From: Cucumis sativus
Lineage: Eukaryota > Streptophyta > Magnoliopsida > Cucurbitales > Cucurbitaceae
Reading direction: 5' to 3'
Assembly: GCF_000004075.3 (NCBI RefSeq)
Contig: NC_026657.2
Coordinates: 31,838,408 to 31,902,407, forward strand
Length of the DNA stretch: 64,000 bases
Positions 26,816 through 39,595 of the stretch are shown piece after piece. The stretch's first letter is position 1, and every line of letters starts with the position of its first letter. Under the pieces are notes generated by a model. The model was not told where the DNA came from. It searched no databases and saw only the letters and a list, made by a program, of their open reading frames with translations. The translations under genes were made by a program, and so were the position numbers.

Positions 26816-28723
26816 TCAAATTATTGCTTTCTCTCCCCCTCAATTATTATTTATTCTTCCCTTTTCAAGTTTAATAATTCTCATAGTTATCATCATCCTC
26901 AAAAATCTCAAACCATACCCATTATCATTTACCTCATTAAATTATGGTTTTGAGTATTTTTTTTCAATAAAACTTGTATACTTTTTAAAAAAGTGTTATT
27001 ATTCGATAAAATTCAAATATAATGTATGAGGTTAGTAAATGATGATATGATATGAACAAGGTAGATGGTTTCTTGATTAAGAACAAACAAAGGAGGAGTA
27101 GATTGAGTTAATAGAAAGTGTTAATGGTTGATAAAAAGGTTGAATAGGTAAAGAATGAGAGTGATTAAGGGTATGAATAGAGGAAGGGAATGTAGTAGTA
27201 GATGAGAGTGAAATGAAGGAGAGAAGAGGAGGGGGATTAGGTGGGTAAATAATGAAAAGAGAGAGAGAGTGGATCCAGGGGATATGAGGAGGACAGATAT
27301 GTCATGCTTTTGGGATCATTGCAATTATTGAACTCATGCACCCTTTCATCATAACCATAAATATACAATCTTTTTCTAATTAATGAATTAAAATATGATA
27401 TAATATAATAAAAATGAAGGATGTTTGAATTATTGGGTAGGTCCTTCTCCCACAAAATTTGTAGGATAGAGTGTCCTAAGTCCCAACTAATGGAAGTTAA
27501 GGGCACCTCACAATCCCTAATCAAACCTTTCCACAAAATTAAATCAATCATAACCTTACGCCTTTCCCCATCCCCATCCCCAACTACTCCTCTTTCCCTT
27601 TCTTTTTTTCCTTTTTCTTATCTATCCTCATTTTTTTTTACCAAAATATATAATTACATCCATAAATATCATTTTTCTTCTTTACTTATAATTTTTTTTA
27701 GTGAATTTCTTTCCACTATTTAAACATATATTCTTTTTATAGAAACATATACTCTTTTTACAGAGTTATCTTTAAATATAAACAAAAATTCACTAAAATA
27801 TTATATTTTATAGGTTTGTAAATCTTTTCAATATTTTTATCATTTAAACTAAATTCTTTTAGAAAATAAAAAATTATTAATTAATTTCAACGTTAGCGTA
27901 TAAATTTTATGTCTCATTGAACGGTACGGATCCTTTTAAATTATATTTAGAATGAAATATATTTTAAAATTTTCATTAAATTATTTCATTTATTGCATTC
28001 TATTCGTCAAAAAAGATGTTCGAAACTAAAATCCAACGTGATATATTAAACAAAGAGGAAAAAAACATTAGGATAAAAACAATTACATAACTATCATCTA
28101 GAATGAGAAAATCAAAACTTTAGGTTAGAGATGGATGGCCAAATTAAACCTAAGTAAATTCCAATATACACATATTTATTAATGGTTGGTCAATTCAACA
28201 TAGAAAGCATTTATTCTTCCTTTTTTTTTTCTTTCAAGTTACTAAGTCATGTTTGGTGGCTTTTATTTCCATTTATACCAAAAAATAAAAAGCAGCCTAT
28301 CATTTTCTTAAGAAAGTCAAGCCCTAAAATACCTTAATTATATATTTGTACTGGGAATTTAAAGAGGAAATTAAAAAAGAACCCCAGAAAAAAGGAATTT
28401 GCCATTATTTTTCATTGGCTTGATGACTTCAATGGTGGCTTTTCTCCTTTTTTCAAGCCCATCTTTTGGAAATGTCAATATAAATTATAATTTCAAACTA
28501 ATCTTTTAGGATAAGATTACAATAAAAAAAAAAAAAATCATTAGACTAGGAATTTATTTATTTTAGAATAACAAACCTTGTTTACTAATAATTGATTATA
28601 TGTAAAGATCGTCACTAATGTGGTTTAATAATTGAAATTTGGCTAAAATTTGAAACTGCTTCCCCAAAATTGGAAAATCAAGGAAACAAAATATTTGTTG
28701 AACAGCCTCCTCTTTTGTACAAC

Positions 28724-28726
<3 letters not shown>

Positions 28727-28756
<30 letters not shown>
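28727..28756. repeat. (AT)15 microsatellite
   Basis: Uninterrupted AT dinucleotide run. A second shorter run lies at about 28925-28945. Confidence 0.95.
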
Positions 28757-28759
<3 letters not shown>

Positions 28760-29167
28760 GTATGTATTTGGAATAAGGGTGTTACATAAATTCAATGGTT
28801 AAAATTTGACCAAAAGAACAATCAATTATGGTTAATTAAAATGTTTAGAAGTTGATTTAAATCTCAAATAGTCATTCATGTATACAATATCTGTAACACT
28901 CTTATTACTTGGTAGATGTATACCATATATATATATATATATATAATATGAAATATGAATTGAATATAATAGACTAAAGTTATAGAGAAAATGGAGGAGA
29001 GAAAGTATGGTTAATTAGTAGAGAAAGGGGTAATTGTGAGTTATAATGATTAAGAAAAGTGAAGGAAATATAATGAGATGGAAGAAGTGGAAGGAATTGA
29101 GGAGTTATAGAAGGTGATTATTATTTAAGGGAAATTAATAATGATGGAGCCAGATGGTTAAAACTAG

Positions 29168-29224
29168 TTTAGGGTTAGGGTTAGGGTTAGATGGGGAGGA
29201 GGGCGGAGGGCGGAGGGCGGAGGA
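29168..29224 (+). repeat. Telomere-like TTAGGG run next to GGAGGGC tandem repeat
   Basis: One TTTAGGG (29168-29174) is followed by two TTAGGG units and a partial one. After a short gap a GGGG and several GGAGGGC units run to about 29224. The DNA is G-rich on the plus strand inside a strongly AT-rich region. It may be a short interstitial telomere-like tract or a potential G-quadruplex. It is too short to call a telomere scar with confidence. Confidence 0.7.
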
Positions 29225-30769
29225 GTCAAAAATAAGAAAGTAAAGTAGTAATGGTTGATAGAAACATTAAATTGAGAAATGAAATCACGTGAGGAAGCAA
29301 TGATGAAACGAAGGGATTTGTGTTTCTGAACAAAAACTGACAACACAAAAACAAAAAACAGAAAGAACATACAACACGACGACGTAGAACCTCCATCATC
29401 ATTCATCATTCATCATTCATTATCCATTTCTTCATTATATTATATCAACCCTAAGCTTTTATTTTCTTAATTCTTTCATTTCTGCTATAAAACTACTTTC
29501 CAAAATACATACAACGTCCTTCTGCCCTTTTTTCTTTCAAACAATAAGTTAAAAAGGTGGTGAAATTATAACATACAGCTTAACCGGGCAAATATAAAAT
29601 CTTCTATACATAATGTTTAAGTTAACCTACGTCAATTCATCATGCACTTTTGTATATTATTCTTTTAATTTTTTTGATTGGTTTCTAATTGTTTTTTAGT
29701 ATACTTATGAAGCTATTGGGTGAATAATATGTTTTTATTTTTATTTTTTTCAATTTATTTCTTTATATAAAAACATCTAAAATTTTGAATCATTGTGTAT
29801 AATTTATTTTTTTTTTGTTAACTCCATAAATAGAATTCTATAGGACAAGTTCATAAATAACCATACCAACCATTTTGTCTCATTACGCAAACTACTTATA
29901 ATTTTAAAATTATGTACTTTTGTTTTTAAATTTCTTATCATTTTTATTCATTAATAAAATGAAAATAAAACAATTAACTTAATTTTAGGAGAGAAAAAAA
30001 AAAAACTCAAGTAGTAAACATAATTATAGTTATTCTGAAATTTAGATGTGTGAACCTCTCCTTCTATGTTGAATTAAAATAATAATAGTAATAATAACAA
30101 TAATTAAATAAATGTATATATGATGTAAAAAACAATAATATGATAAAAACATTTATTATGAATGCAACATGAGGCAAAAGGGAGTGGGAAGTTTTCCATT
30201 TATAAGAGAAAAGAAAGGAAAATGTGACAATGATGATCATCATTTTATGGAGCATTTATAAGAAAGCTATGAAATAAATTGGAGTGGTAAAAATGGGATC
30301 CTATATTTATTGTAATCAATAATGGGCATAATGAATGACACAGATCATCATGGTTGCTATAATGCTAAAAATTACTCAATAATGGATTAGAGCATTATAT
30401 ATATATATATGTATACATCATCATTTCTTTTAATCATATAATATATTTATAATATATGATGTCAACACGACACAATCTTATCTAAAAATATAATTTTGTC
30501 CAATTCCTATAAAGTTAAAAAGATGGGACGATAGTTAACTAAGTTTATATAAATTGTTGAAGTATTTCATGAATTCAAGTTCTAAATTATGACATTTCAC
30601 TAATACAGTTGTTTGATTATAATTTTTTTGGAATAAAAGATTAATTAATAACTAAATTAAACCGAATATTTTCCTACTTATTTATTGATTATGGAGTGGT
30701 ATTAAAAACATGATTTTCACAACCATATAAAGGATTTTAATTAAAGTGGTCTTAAAACAACTTGTTATC

Positions 30770-30770
<1 letters not shown>

Positions 30771-30800
<30 letters not shown>
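30771..30800. repeat. (TTA)10 microsatellite
   Basis: Uninterrupted TTA trinucleotide run in spacer DNA. Confidence 0.9.
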
Positions 30801-30801
<1 letters not shown>

Positions 30802-33800
30802 ATAGAAATTAATAATGAATTTGTTCTCTATTAAACTATATTTAATTATGTTTGACTCTAAGAATGAAGGTGGTAGATTTAGATGTTTAATGAGATAATT
30901 AAGTAATGAATGAGGTGATAATAACAAAAGGGGAATAATGTTATGAATGATAATTTAAAGTTGGGTGGGTGTTTTTGAGAAAAACAAGGGTTTGACCTTA
31001 AAAGATACATTGGGAAGAACAGAGAGAAAGGAAGCCACTGACTCATGTTTCCAAGTTAATCAATTGAATGTATGTTTATTGAATACATATATGTATTGAT
31101 TCCTAAATTTTGTATATAGTTTATACCAATAAATATATTTGGATACACCATTTTTCTATAAAGTGTATAAGTACCTCAAAATTTTCTTATTAACACAGAG
31201 GACATTATGATATGATTGATAATTTTTGGGTTAAAATTATTTTCTTTTATCCTTTTTAATTTGGGTCAGCATCTTACCCACTGCACTTCAAATTGTGTAA
31301 TAATTTTTGCTCCATTTTTTTCATCCTTTTGATGCTATTTGTCATTGCCACCCTCCACTACACTTCTCTCACCTACCTTTCATCTTTACTTCTATCCATT
31401 CTTTTCTCTCTTTTTTCTCTAAAGTGAATAGTTATAGAGAATTTTTGACTCACTTTTTGATGGTTTATCAACATTTGAACCTTTGAATATTTGTGTAATT
31501 TGTATTTGAATTATAAGTGTCAGGATTATATAATATATACATATAGGGTTTTAGATGTCAAAAGTGATCTTGTCCTAAAAACATTTAGGGTTTCACAAGT
31601 TCAATATAGGGAACATCTAGCCTAGCTTAACTTAATTTTTTAGCTCCAAGTTATACCAAGTAGTCTATCTCATGAATGCTACACACACTCTTCATCAGTT
31701 TATAGCTAGGGTTTTGATTAATGGGGGCTATTTGACAAATCATAATGAGATGCATGAGAATAAAAGACTTGAAGAGAATATAATTGCAGGTCTAGATTAA
31801 TTATCATTTAAATTTTTAAGCAAGAGTTCTATATGAGTTTGGAATTATATATGCTCGATAAATATACTGAGAAATTTACGAAACTAATTCTCATCTAATT
31901 AACTCATATCTAATAACTCATGTTTGTATATGAAAGCATTAAAAAATAACTTGCACAAACAAGAAAATTGGAATTTCATAATCTCGAATAATAAGGTATT
32001 ATTGTATGTCTGAATTGAACGTGGTTAATACAATACACACAATTATAATCACAAATACCTAACAGTGATGAGAGCAAATTTAAATTTGTGTCTTAATGGA
32101 GAGCCACTCTTGGATCGGTTTATTTAATCAATGAATGATATATAAAATAGATTAAACTTGAATATATAGGGGTGGCGTGGAGCAATAATGATAAAAGGGA
32201 GGTCTAAAAAGGAAATTAATTAAGCTAATTAGATTACAAAAACAGTGCCCTAAACATAGGCCGAAAAGCAAAGACCACTTTGTAGAAAAAGTGAATGATT
32301 GTCCTTGATTACAATTTTTTTGTTAATTTAGACCCCAAAAAAAGAAAAGAAAAGAGGAAAGGAAGAAGGAATTTAGAGGAGAAAAAAAAGGAAAAATGTA
32401 GGAATTGTAAAAGACAAAAAAGCATGCAACTGAGGAAATGGAAGGATCTTTGTCCCCTCTTAACCTATCAGTATCATTTCTATTCACTTCTCCATGTTTT
32501 CTTATAATATTTATCATCTTAATAATAATAATAACAATCATATACATTATTGTTATCATTATATATAAATATATATATATTCTCATATATCATAATTGAA
32601 TTTCATCTCCATTTTTCATACTTATGTTTCCACACTTTGAGACACTGCCTCCTTATTTTATTCTATACCCCATATATATATTATCTCTTTTCCATCCTCT
32701 CTCTTTTCCTCCATTCTTTTTGTAACCAAATCTTTTGTTTTTACACTTGTAATGTTCCCTTAATCATCAATTCCTCACATGCTACTAATTGCTACATGTG
32801 CTAATGATTCAATCTCCACTTTGTCCTTTACATACTTTTTTATAAAAAGAAAACTTAAGAAATACATGAGAAACATACGATGAAGCTACAAAAAGAGCAG
32901 ATATATGTTAACAGTAGAAGGGTTGTGATTTATAAAAGACTTTGATATAAGAAAGACCAAAGACCAGTCAGGTTTTGAACACAAACCGATTAAAATCGAT
33001 TTTCTAGGGTTTTGCGATGACTGTGTTGTTGGAGATAGTGATGATACATGTTAGATGTATAAGGTAAAAAGATAATATGATGAAGGCAAGAGAGCTTTTT
33101 TTTTTGAAGGAAGAAGTACAAAAAGTAGAAGAGAAGCATGTGAAATGGAATTAGAAAATATGGGAGGAAGAGGGGGGGTTTTAGATGTTATAAACAAAAA
33201 AAAAGAAAGAAAAAAATGATGATTGCTATATAGTTAATTTCCATTGACAAGAGGTTACTTTTCTCTCTTTATTCAAAGCCCATGTTTCTAGGGGTTTCCT
33301 TTTAAGAAAACATTTGAAAGTTTCTTCCAACAGCAAACAAAATGGGAAAATTTTCAAAACCCTAGAAAAAAGAAGGCATGAAAAGAAAGAGCAGTTGGTA
33401 GACCCAAGAAGAAGAAGGAATAAGAAGAGAAGAAAGAAAAATAAAAGATGAATGGTTAGTTGTTGTGTGTAAGAGAGATCAGTACTATTTTGTAGTTTTC
33501 TTTTTAGTGGGAATTAGAGAGGTTTGGATATTGACCAACCAATCGGCTATGCATTCTTTGGGGCCCTACCCTTAGCTTAGTTTAATCTAAATACGTTTTC
33601 AAATAATACGTGTCTACTCTTTAATCTTTTTAATTCTTTAGTTTTAAGATTATAAGTTCTTAAAATAAATTTAAAATATCTAAGCAGTATTTTCTTATAT
33701 TAAAATTTTCAATTAGAAATTAATTTTATAAAATTACTACGAACTCTATTTCAATTTTTTTTTTAATTCAATATAACATATAATCATATAAAATGATAAT

Positions 33801-34359
33801 AATAAAAAATTTCAAACACCAAAATGGTACATTTTGAAAACTTAAGTTTATCAATTCTAAAAAGTTTTGCAACTAAGTATATACATGTTTTCAATACTTA
33901 GGAATTAAACTTTAAATATACATGTTTTCAAAACTTAGGAAGCAAATTGGTAGATATAATTTTAGAGGTTTATAAATAGATATATTTTGAAAATGGTGTA
34001 AATTGGTAATAAAGACTTAGGAAAGTTTGTTTAAATTAATACAATTAATTGTTCGTGATTTTAATTGATACAAGAAAGTAAAATTTATAGTTTTTCCTAA
34101 TATTTCATAATTATGACTAGAATTTAATTATCATTCCATTCAACTCAATATTCTCACTCAATACTTTTTTAGTTGTCTCTTATTATTTAATTTTGTAGCT
34201 ATAAATATATGAGAATGGATTTGGGTACATAATTACGTGGATTGATTGTGAAGGTGTTGGGGTTGGAATTTGTATGGTTTATTTTGTTAATTCTTTTAAA
34301 CCTTTTTCTAAAAAATATTTAGTGGGGTATATATATATATATCCATTAGGTTTATAAGG

Positions 34360-34900
34360 ATTCACGTGTTTAAAATTTTGATTTTAAAAATACTGTTTGC
34401 ACGAGATTTTCGGAGAAATTTGATTCGTGGAGTTGAACTTGAGTTGATATTGTATTTTTATTGATTTAATGGGATGTGATTCGGTTTCTAAAATTTGATC
34501 ATCTGATTTTCTTTCGATTGGATGCTGATATGAGGGAAGCGAAGCACACGATATTCTTGGAATTGGAGTATGAGAAGAAAAACTTGTATCTTCAAAGGAG
34601 TTTCAATCTTTAAAGGTGATTGACTTCAGTAGTTAGCTCTTGGGAGAATTCACTTCAGACCTTCTTGAGTAAAAAATTTCTAACTTTTACAAATTGAACT
34701 CCTCTATAAAATAGAGTTCTCTGGTGAGATTTATGAGCTTGAACCTAGTTGGTCCATGAACCAGATTCATGGGCTCAATCACGTGGATTTTGGTCATATT
34801 TATCATTTGGACTCAATTAAACTTATTTTTTTCTCAATTAAACGCGCAAATAAATAATATTTGATTGAACCAAAATATTTCATCGTTAATTTAGTAAAAG
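34360..34900. mobile_element. Possible transposable-element or LTR relic
   Basis: This stretch is less AT-rich than its surroundings and has a mixed, non-low-complexity texture, without open frames or known gene motifs. It reads like a decayed dispersed repeat. I cannot define terminal repeats or target-site duplications by eye, so this is a weak call. Confidence 0.2.
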
Positions 34901-37900
34901 ATGTGGCAATTTGTGATTAGTCTAAAAAATTTCTATTCAAATAACACTTCTAAACTTCTAAACTTCTAAAACGTAGATAACAAAACATGCAAACCAATTA
35001 ATTGAGGTCGATATATTTATCGGTTAAAAAACAAAATCTCAAACGGTTACTAAGAGGAGCTTTGATTGTTTGTTAATTTGTTCTTTTTTTTCTTTTTTGA
35101 AAACTAAGCTCTACAAATAAACAATACTTTTGTTGTCATCTTCAAAATCAAACCCAAATTTTTTTTTTTTAAAAAAAAAAACTTGTGTTTTACTCTTAAA
35201 AATTGGTAAAATTAATTTAGATGTGAATATTGAAAGCATGAATAATAAGTTCTAAACAAACCAAGTATAATTTTTCATTTTTTTTTAAAAAAAACTCAAT
35301 AATTTAGTTGAAATTTCTACTAAATTCACTACCAAAAGTTTAGAGGAAAAGAAAAAAAAAGAAAGAAAATTGAAGTTGAAGTACAAAATAAAAATGAGTA
35401 TTTATGTTTAAAAGTATAAAAAGAAAGACACAATGAATATGAAATCTATTATTATTATCATTATTATCATTATTATTATTTGAGACTAAATAATGAAAGA
35501 ACACATAATTATTTTAGGGAGTATGAGTATGTGGAAGATGGCTTAATATATACTCTCCATATATAATGTTTTTTCATTCATCATATCAATAATTGATTCC
35601 TTTGTCCAATATATCTTTTTTATCAAACTATATGTTTTTTCTTTAATCATTGATTTCCTCATGACAAATAATACTAACATAAACACCCTTCATCATTCTC
35701 TTATTGACTTATCATATCATTCTCATCCTTCCCATCTTCATTTCTCTTCCAATTATTTAGAAATCCTATATTGTTTTTCTTTTTTCCACTACTTTATATT
35801 CTTAGTCCTAAATCTAACATAATTGCTATCACATACAAAAATATTGAGTTGCAAATCGACAGTATTTTGTTAAGCTGAATATATTTTAGAATCCTCGAAA
35901 ATGTCTACGTCATATGATTTCAATGTGTCACGATTAAAATTAGGTATGGATGTTTTCATACAATGTGGGAGTTTATTCTTTATGATAGTTTTTGGAAGAA
36001 AAAAAAAGTTGGGTAATTTAATTTAAAATTAGTTTAAGATCACTTCAATTTAACATTTAATTGAATATCAAACCAAGTTATTAATAAAATCTATTCACGT
36101 GGTGAGCAAGAAAGACTTAAATGTTAGAAATATAATTTTGCTTATAATTTATTAAGCTTAAATTAGAAATCTGAATAGATTTGGACAATCTCGTAGTATT
36201 AAATGCTTATAGATATCTATACAGTTTTTGAAAGGAATATAACTCAATTGGAGAGTGTTTCGACCTTGAAAGTTAGAACATATTGTAGTATAATGGATTT
36301 AACATTTATTTATACATTTTCTCAGAATGTGAAATTGGTTTAGGGAAAAAAAATAAAGGATTTAGGTTGAGGAAGACTGTAATAGAAAAAGAGTTGAAAA
36401 AGGAGGTAATGAGAAGAAAATTCACAAATTCAAAATGTGAACAGAAACTACTATTATTCAAAAACAAAGGTTTTTGTGTAGAGACATATAACAATTGCAA
36501 GTCTTTCACTAAAAAAAGACAAGGAATAGCTTTACATCAGCTGATGCAACATTGCACACAACTATTCCTTCATTAAGAGAGTAAAATGTTTTTGGTTTTC
36601 TACTCACCTGAATATTCAAAGGATATAACAACAGCAGCATCAGAAAGAGAAACATCCATCATTTCATTTTGATGCAATCAATAACCTCCACTTGATTTAT
36701 TATCATGATTCATTATGTTTGCAGTATTAAAAAAGATGAGGGAGGGAAACTCAAGCTCTACATAGTTAATATTAGTGTTAATCATGACTTTTTTAGCTTT
36801 GAAACAATGAAGATGCTTAAACCTTACTCAATGGGTTGACAAATGGAAATGGGATAGAAATTACGATAGTCATTGATTATAATGAAAAGCATGGGTATTA
36901 TAATGGAGATATAAATGGCAATTTGAGGATGAAAAAGATTAGGTGTGTGAGATTAGTTAAGCTGTGTGTACGTTGACGGGAATGTTTTATGTTTTATGGT
37001 ACAAAAGGAAAAAGCATGGAGCCAAACAGGAAAATTGGGCAGAATCCATGAGAATAAAAGTAAATGATCATGATGACCTCTCCTAAAGTCAGCAGGCACC
37101 ATAGTAGAATAGAACTATATGTGTTTCTTGATGTGAAAAGCGTGAAGAAAGATGTTCTAATCATTGCATTATTTGTCTCAGTGATCTAATAATAATCAAC
37201 AAACTATTTTTGAACTTCAGGCTTTTACTCCACAAGGTATTGTGATTTTCATATAGTAGCAGTGTGTGCAGTGGAAGACGATCAAGGTATCCGTAACCTT
37301 CAAGGTTTTGAACTGATTTTCATGTATAAAAATAGTTGAAGGAGATGAAAGAGAAAGCTGATGTTAAGCAGATATGAATAGAACAGAGAAATTGGTACAA
37401 AGTTTCATGAAAGCTTTACTGTTCTTTGTCTTCAAGTGATGGATTGCCTAATTAGCTTTTAGATTATACTGAAAGAACCAGCAGATGAGGCAAGGAAATC
37501 AAATAAGATAAATGGAGAATAAATCAAGGCCAAAAGGTGAAAGATCTGCCGGCTGATATGTTTGCTTTTATCATTATTGTAATGATCAGTTCAAATAACT
37601 AAGTCAAAATACAGTAACTTAAACTAACAAGAATTTCAAACTATTTCAAATTTAATTGATTTGAGGATAGTCAAATCCCATGTCTGTTTAATGGACAATA
37701 ATAAAAGAGAAGCAGAAAAAGCTCAAACTGTGGAAGAACTTATGAATGCACTCTCATTATGCTGAGCTAATCTGAACAGAAAAATTAAAAAGGTACATGA
37801 AATCCTGCTTTAAGATCACTAAAGAGAAACAATTATAGTATTGACCATTTTTATACTTCCTGAATGTGAATATGGTCAATGATAAACACATTTTGTACGG

Positions 37901-38254
37901 GAAAGTATAAAAAAGACGCGGTTAAGGGGTACACAGGTCAAGAAGAAGACATATGGATTTGTAAGAAAACGTTGAACGAAGGTTTTGATGCATAAAAGGT
38001 TACAAAAGAGGGAGAAAAAAAGGGAATTAATCTACTTGATTTACTTATTTGCTTCTCAATATGTTCAAGAAGTATGCCAACATTTCAATTCACGTACAAT
38101 AAGCAGTAAAATGAAGATCGTTGAATATGGACCATGTAATAGTCCATCATCGAAGCAAGAGTTAAAATTCTTTTTGCTGAGTGAAAAAGTAAATAGAAGA
38201 TCCAAGTAGCACTTACATAGGTGTTGAAATATTATAGCCCTGATTCATTTATCG

Positions 38255-38328
38255 ATCTTAGGACCCAGATAATAGAGGTCTTTTCAAGCTAATCTTAGGA
38301 CCCAGATAATAGAGGTCTTTTCAAGCTA
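38255..38328. repeat. Perfect 37-bp tandem duplication spanning the RING gene stop codon
   Basis: A 37-bp unit beginning ATCTTAGGACCCAGATAATA occurs at 38255-38291 and again, identically, at 38292-38328. The copy nearer the gene contains the last codons (RLA) and the TGA at 38321-38323. The distal copy lies in the 3' UTR. Identity of the copies suggests a recent duplication. Confidence 0.9.
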
Positions 38329-39595
38329 ATCTTCTCCGTCTGGGTGCTCGAGAGTTTCCACTGTCTACATCCGAAACTTGTAAAGCATCATTTCTCCTTC
38401 TGGAGGATGATGTTGAAATGGAAACCATGGAATCAATTTCTACAGCAGTGTCCATTTGACTCTCAGAATTGATGACAGCAGCAATACTAGAGAAAGAATC
38501 TCTATCCTCAACAGGTGGAGGAGGCTGCTCTTGGCTTCTAGGGATGAGCGGATCAGTATACAAAAAACCATCTGGTAGCCTATCAGCAGAATTAAACGCA
38601 GAAGTAAGAGAAGAAACTCGCGTTCGGTGTAGTAATGATCGAAGCACTGGGAGAGATTGAAGACGTGTTTCCCCTGCCTCAATGCTAGACACATCAGTGT
38701 GTGCTAAATCTCCTACATCATCATGAGGCAATGAAATTCGTTCTCTACGAATACCCCTGGATGTTAAAATCCTATTCAACAATGTTGGAGATCTACCAAA
38801 TGTTTCATTTGAGCTATCTGGCTCTGGTGGTTGGTCTAGATCACGATTAAAATCGAATCTGTTTCCTAATCGCCGAATCATATCCTCCACTGGGAAACTA
38901 AATGGAGTCCTCTGGATGGTTTGCCTCAAACTTTCAACCTTTCGAGCATGGGGCCTTGGAGGAATCTTAAGTGTAGCATCCTCCTCTGTCACAGGTGTAT
39001 TGCTGCCACGCCCATAAATTGGAGTCACGTTTTTTGTAGTAACCTCTCCTTTACATACAGGACATTCCTTGGCATCTGAATGTAGATGTAACCATCGATA
39101 AAGGCATGGCCAGCAGTATAGATGACCGCAACAAGTTACAACAGGGTCTCTAGACAAATCCAGACATATATTGCAATCAAAGAAACTCCCATCAGAGTCA
39201 CTGCCCTTTTCAACATCACTCTTATTCTCTGTTTTTCCATCTTCCAAAGCTTCATTGTTAATTTCACAAGTTTTCCCTGTCTCATTTTTCCTTTCCTCAG
39301 CAGTAATACTACCCTCACCAGGTTGTAATGGCTGTAATGAATTCCCATTGCCTGAATTCACTATGATTTCACTCAATTCCATAGTGATATTCTGAGTCTC
39401 AGGAGGGATTTGGACTTGACGCCTTCTCCACCGTTGTCTCGTCCTAAACCTGATAGTTTCCCCAAATCTATGAACGGATTCCTCAGTCAAATCAGCCAAA
39501 TTGACATCTTCATTTGGAACCGAATTTGAAAGCGGCTCTGGAATAGGACCCAGATTCAAGTCAAGGTTCATTGCATCAAAGATTTCATCACCCAT
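38321..39595 (-). CDS. RING-HC E3 ubiquitin ligase, RNF185/MUSE1-MUSE2-like
   Basis: Single coding exon, 424 aa. Predicted E3 ligase that transfers ubiquitin from E2 to substrates. The RING-HC is at 141-181: FDCNICLDLSRDPVVTCCGH...CWPCLYRWL...ECPVCKGEV, with zinc ligands C141, C144, C156, H158, C161, C164, C178 and C181 all present. It closely resembles the RMA/RNF185 type RING, but there is no C-terminal hydrophobic anchor. The tail is basic (RAPRRRRLA), so it is probably soluble. The N-terminus holds LDLNLGP, an LxLxL EAR-like motif, and a basic RTRQRWRRRQ patch (51-60). Length and layout fit Arabidopsis MUSE1/MUSE2, which from memory are RING ligases acting in NLR immune-receptor regulation. 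That role is inference here. The start is chosen at MGDEIFDAMNLDLNLGP, the first Met and a conserved-looking N-terminus. Confidence 0.9.
   Translation of the reverse strand: MGDEIFDAMNLDLNLGPIPEPLSNSVPNEDVNLADLTEESVHRFGETIRFRTRQRWRRRQVQIPPETQNITMELSEIIVNSGNGNSLQPLQPGEGSITAEERKNETGKTCEINNEALEDGKTENKSDVEKGSDSDGSFFDCNICLDLSRDPVVTCCGHLYCWPCLYRWLHLHSDAKECPVCKGEVTTKNVTPIYGRGSNTPVTEEDATLKIPPRPHARKVESLRQTIQRTPFSFPVEDMIRRLGNRFDFNRDLDQPPEPDSSNETFGRSPTLLNRILTSRGIRRERISLPHDDVGDLAHTDVSSIEAGETRLQSLPVLRSLLHRTRVSSLTSAFNSADRLPDGFLYTDPLIPRSQEQPPPPVEDRDSFSSIAAVINSESQMDTAVEIDSMVSISTSSSRRRNDALQVSDVDSGNSRAPRRRRLA

Larger units (their letters stand above)
23768..38254. other. 14.5-kb gene-poor region
   Basis: No protein family was recognised on either strand. 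Contents: SSRs (separate entries), purine-rich patches (about 27030-27290, 28970-29330 and 33050-33480), a telomere-like/G-rich motif at 29168 and a possible repeat relic near 34360-34900. The open frames are low-complexity. Non-coding RNA genes cannot be excluded. I looked for conserved plant microRNA mature sequences and found none. Confidence 0.55.

Noticed and set aside
36306-36680. Minus-strand segment resembling a coding exon with a GT donor (near 36606)
   Set aside because: One frame starts with a plausible hydrophobic leader, but no family motif, no supported acceptor and no continuation were found.
23768-38254. Conserved plant microRNA precursors
   Set aside because: I looked for mature sequences of common families (156, 159, 160, 164, 166, 167, 169, 172, 319, 390, 396) and found none. 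Novel ones cannot be judged by eye.
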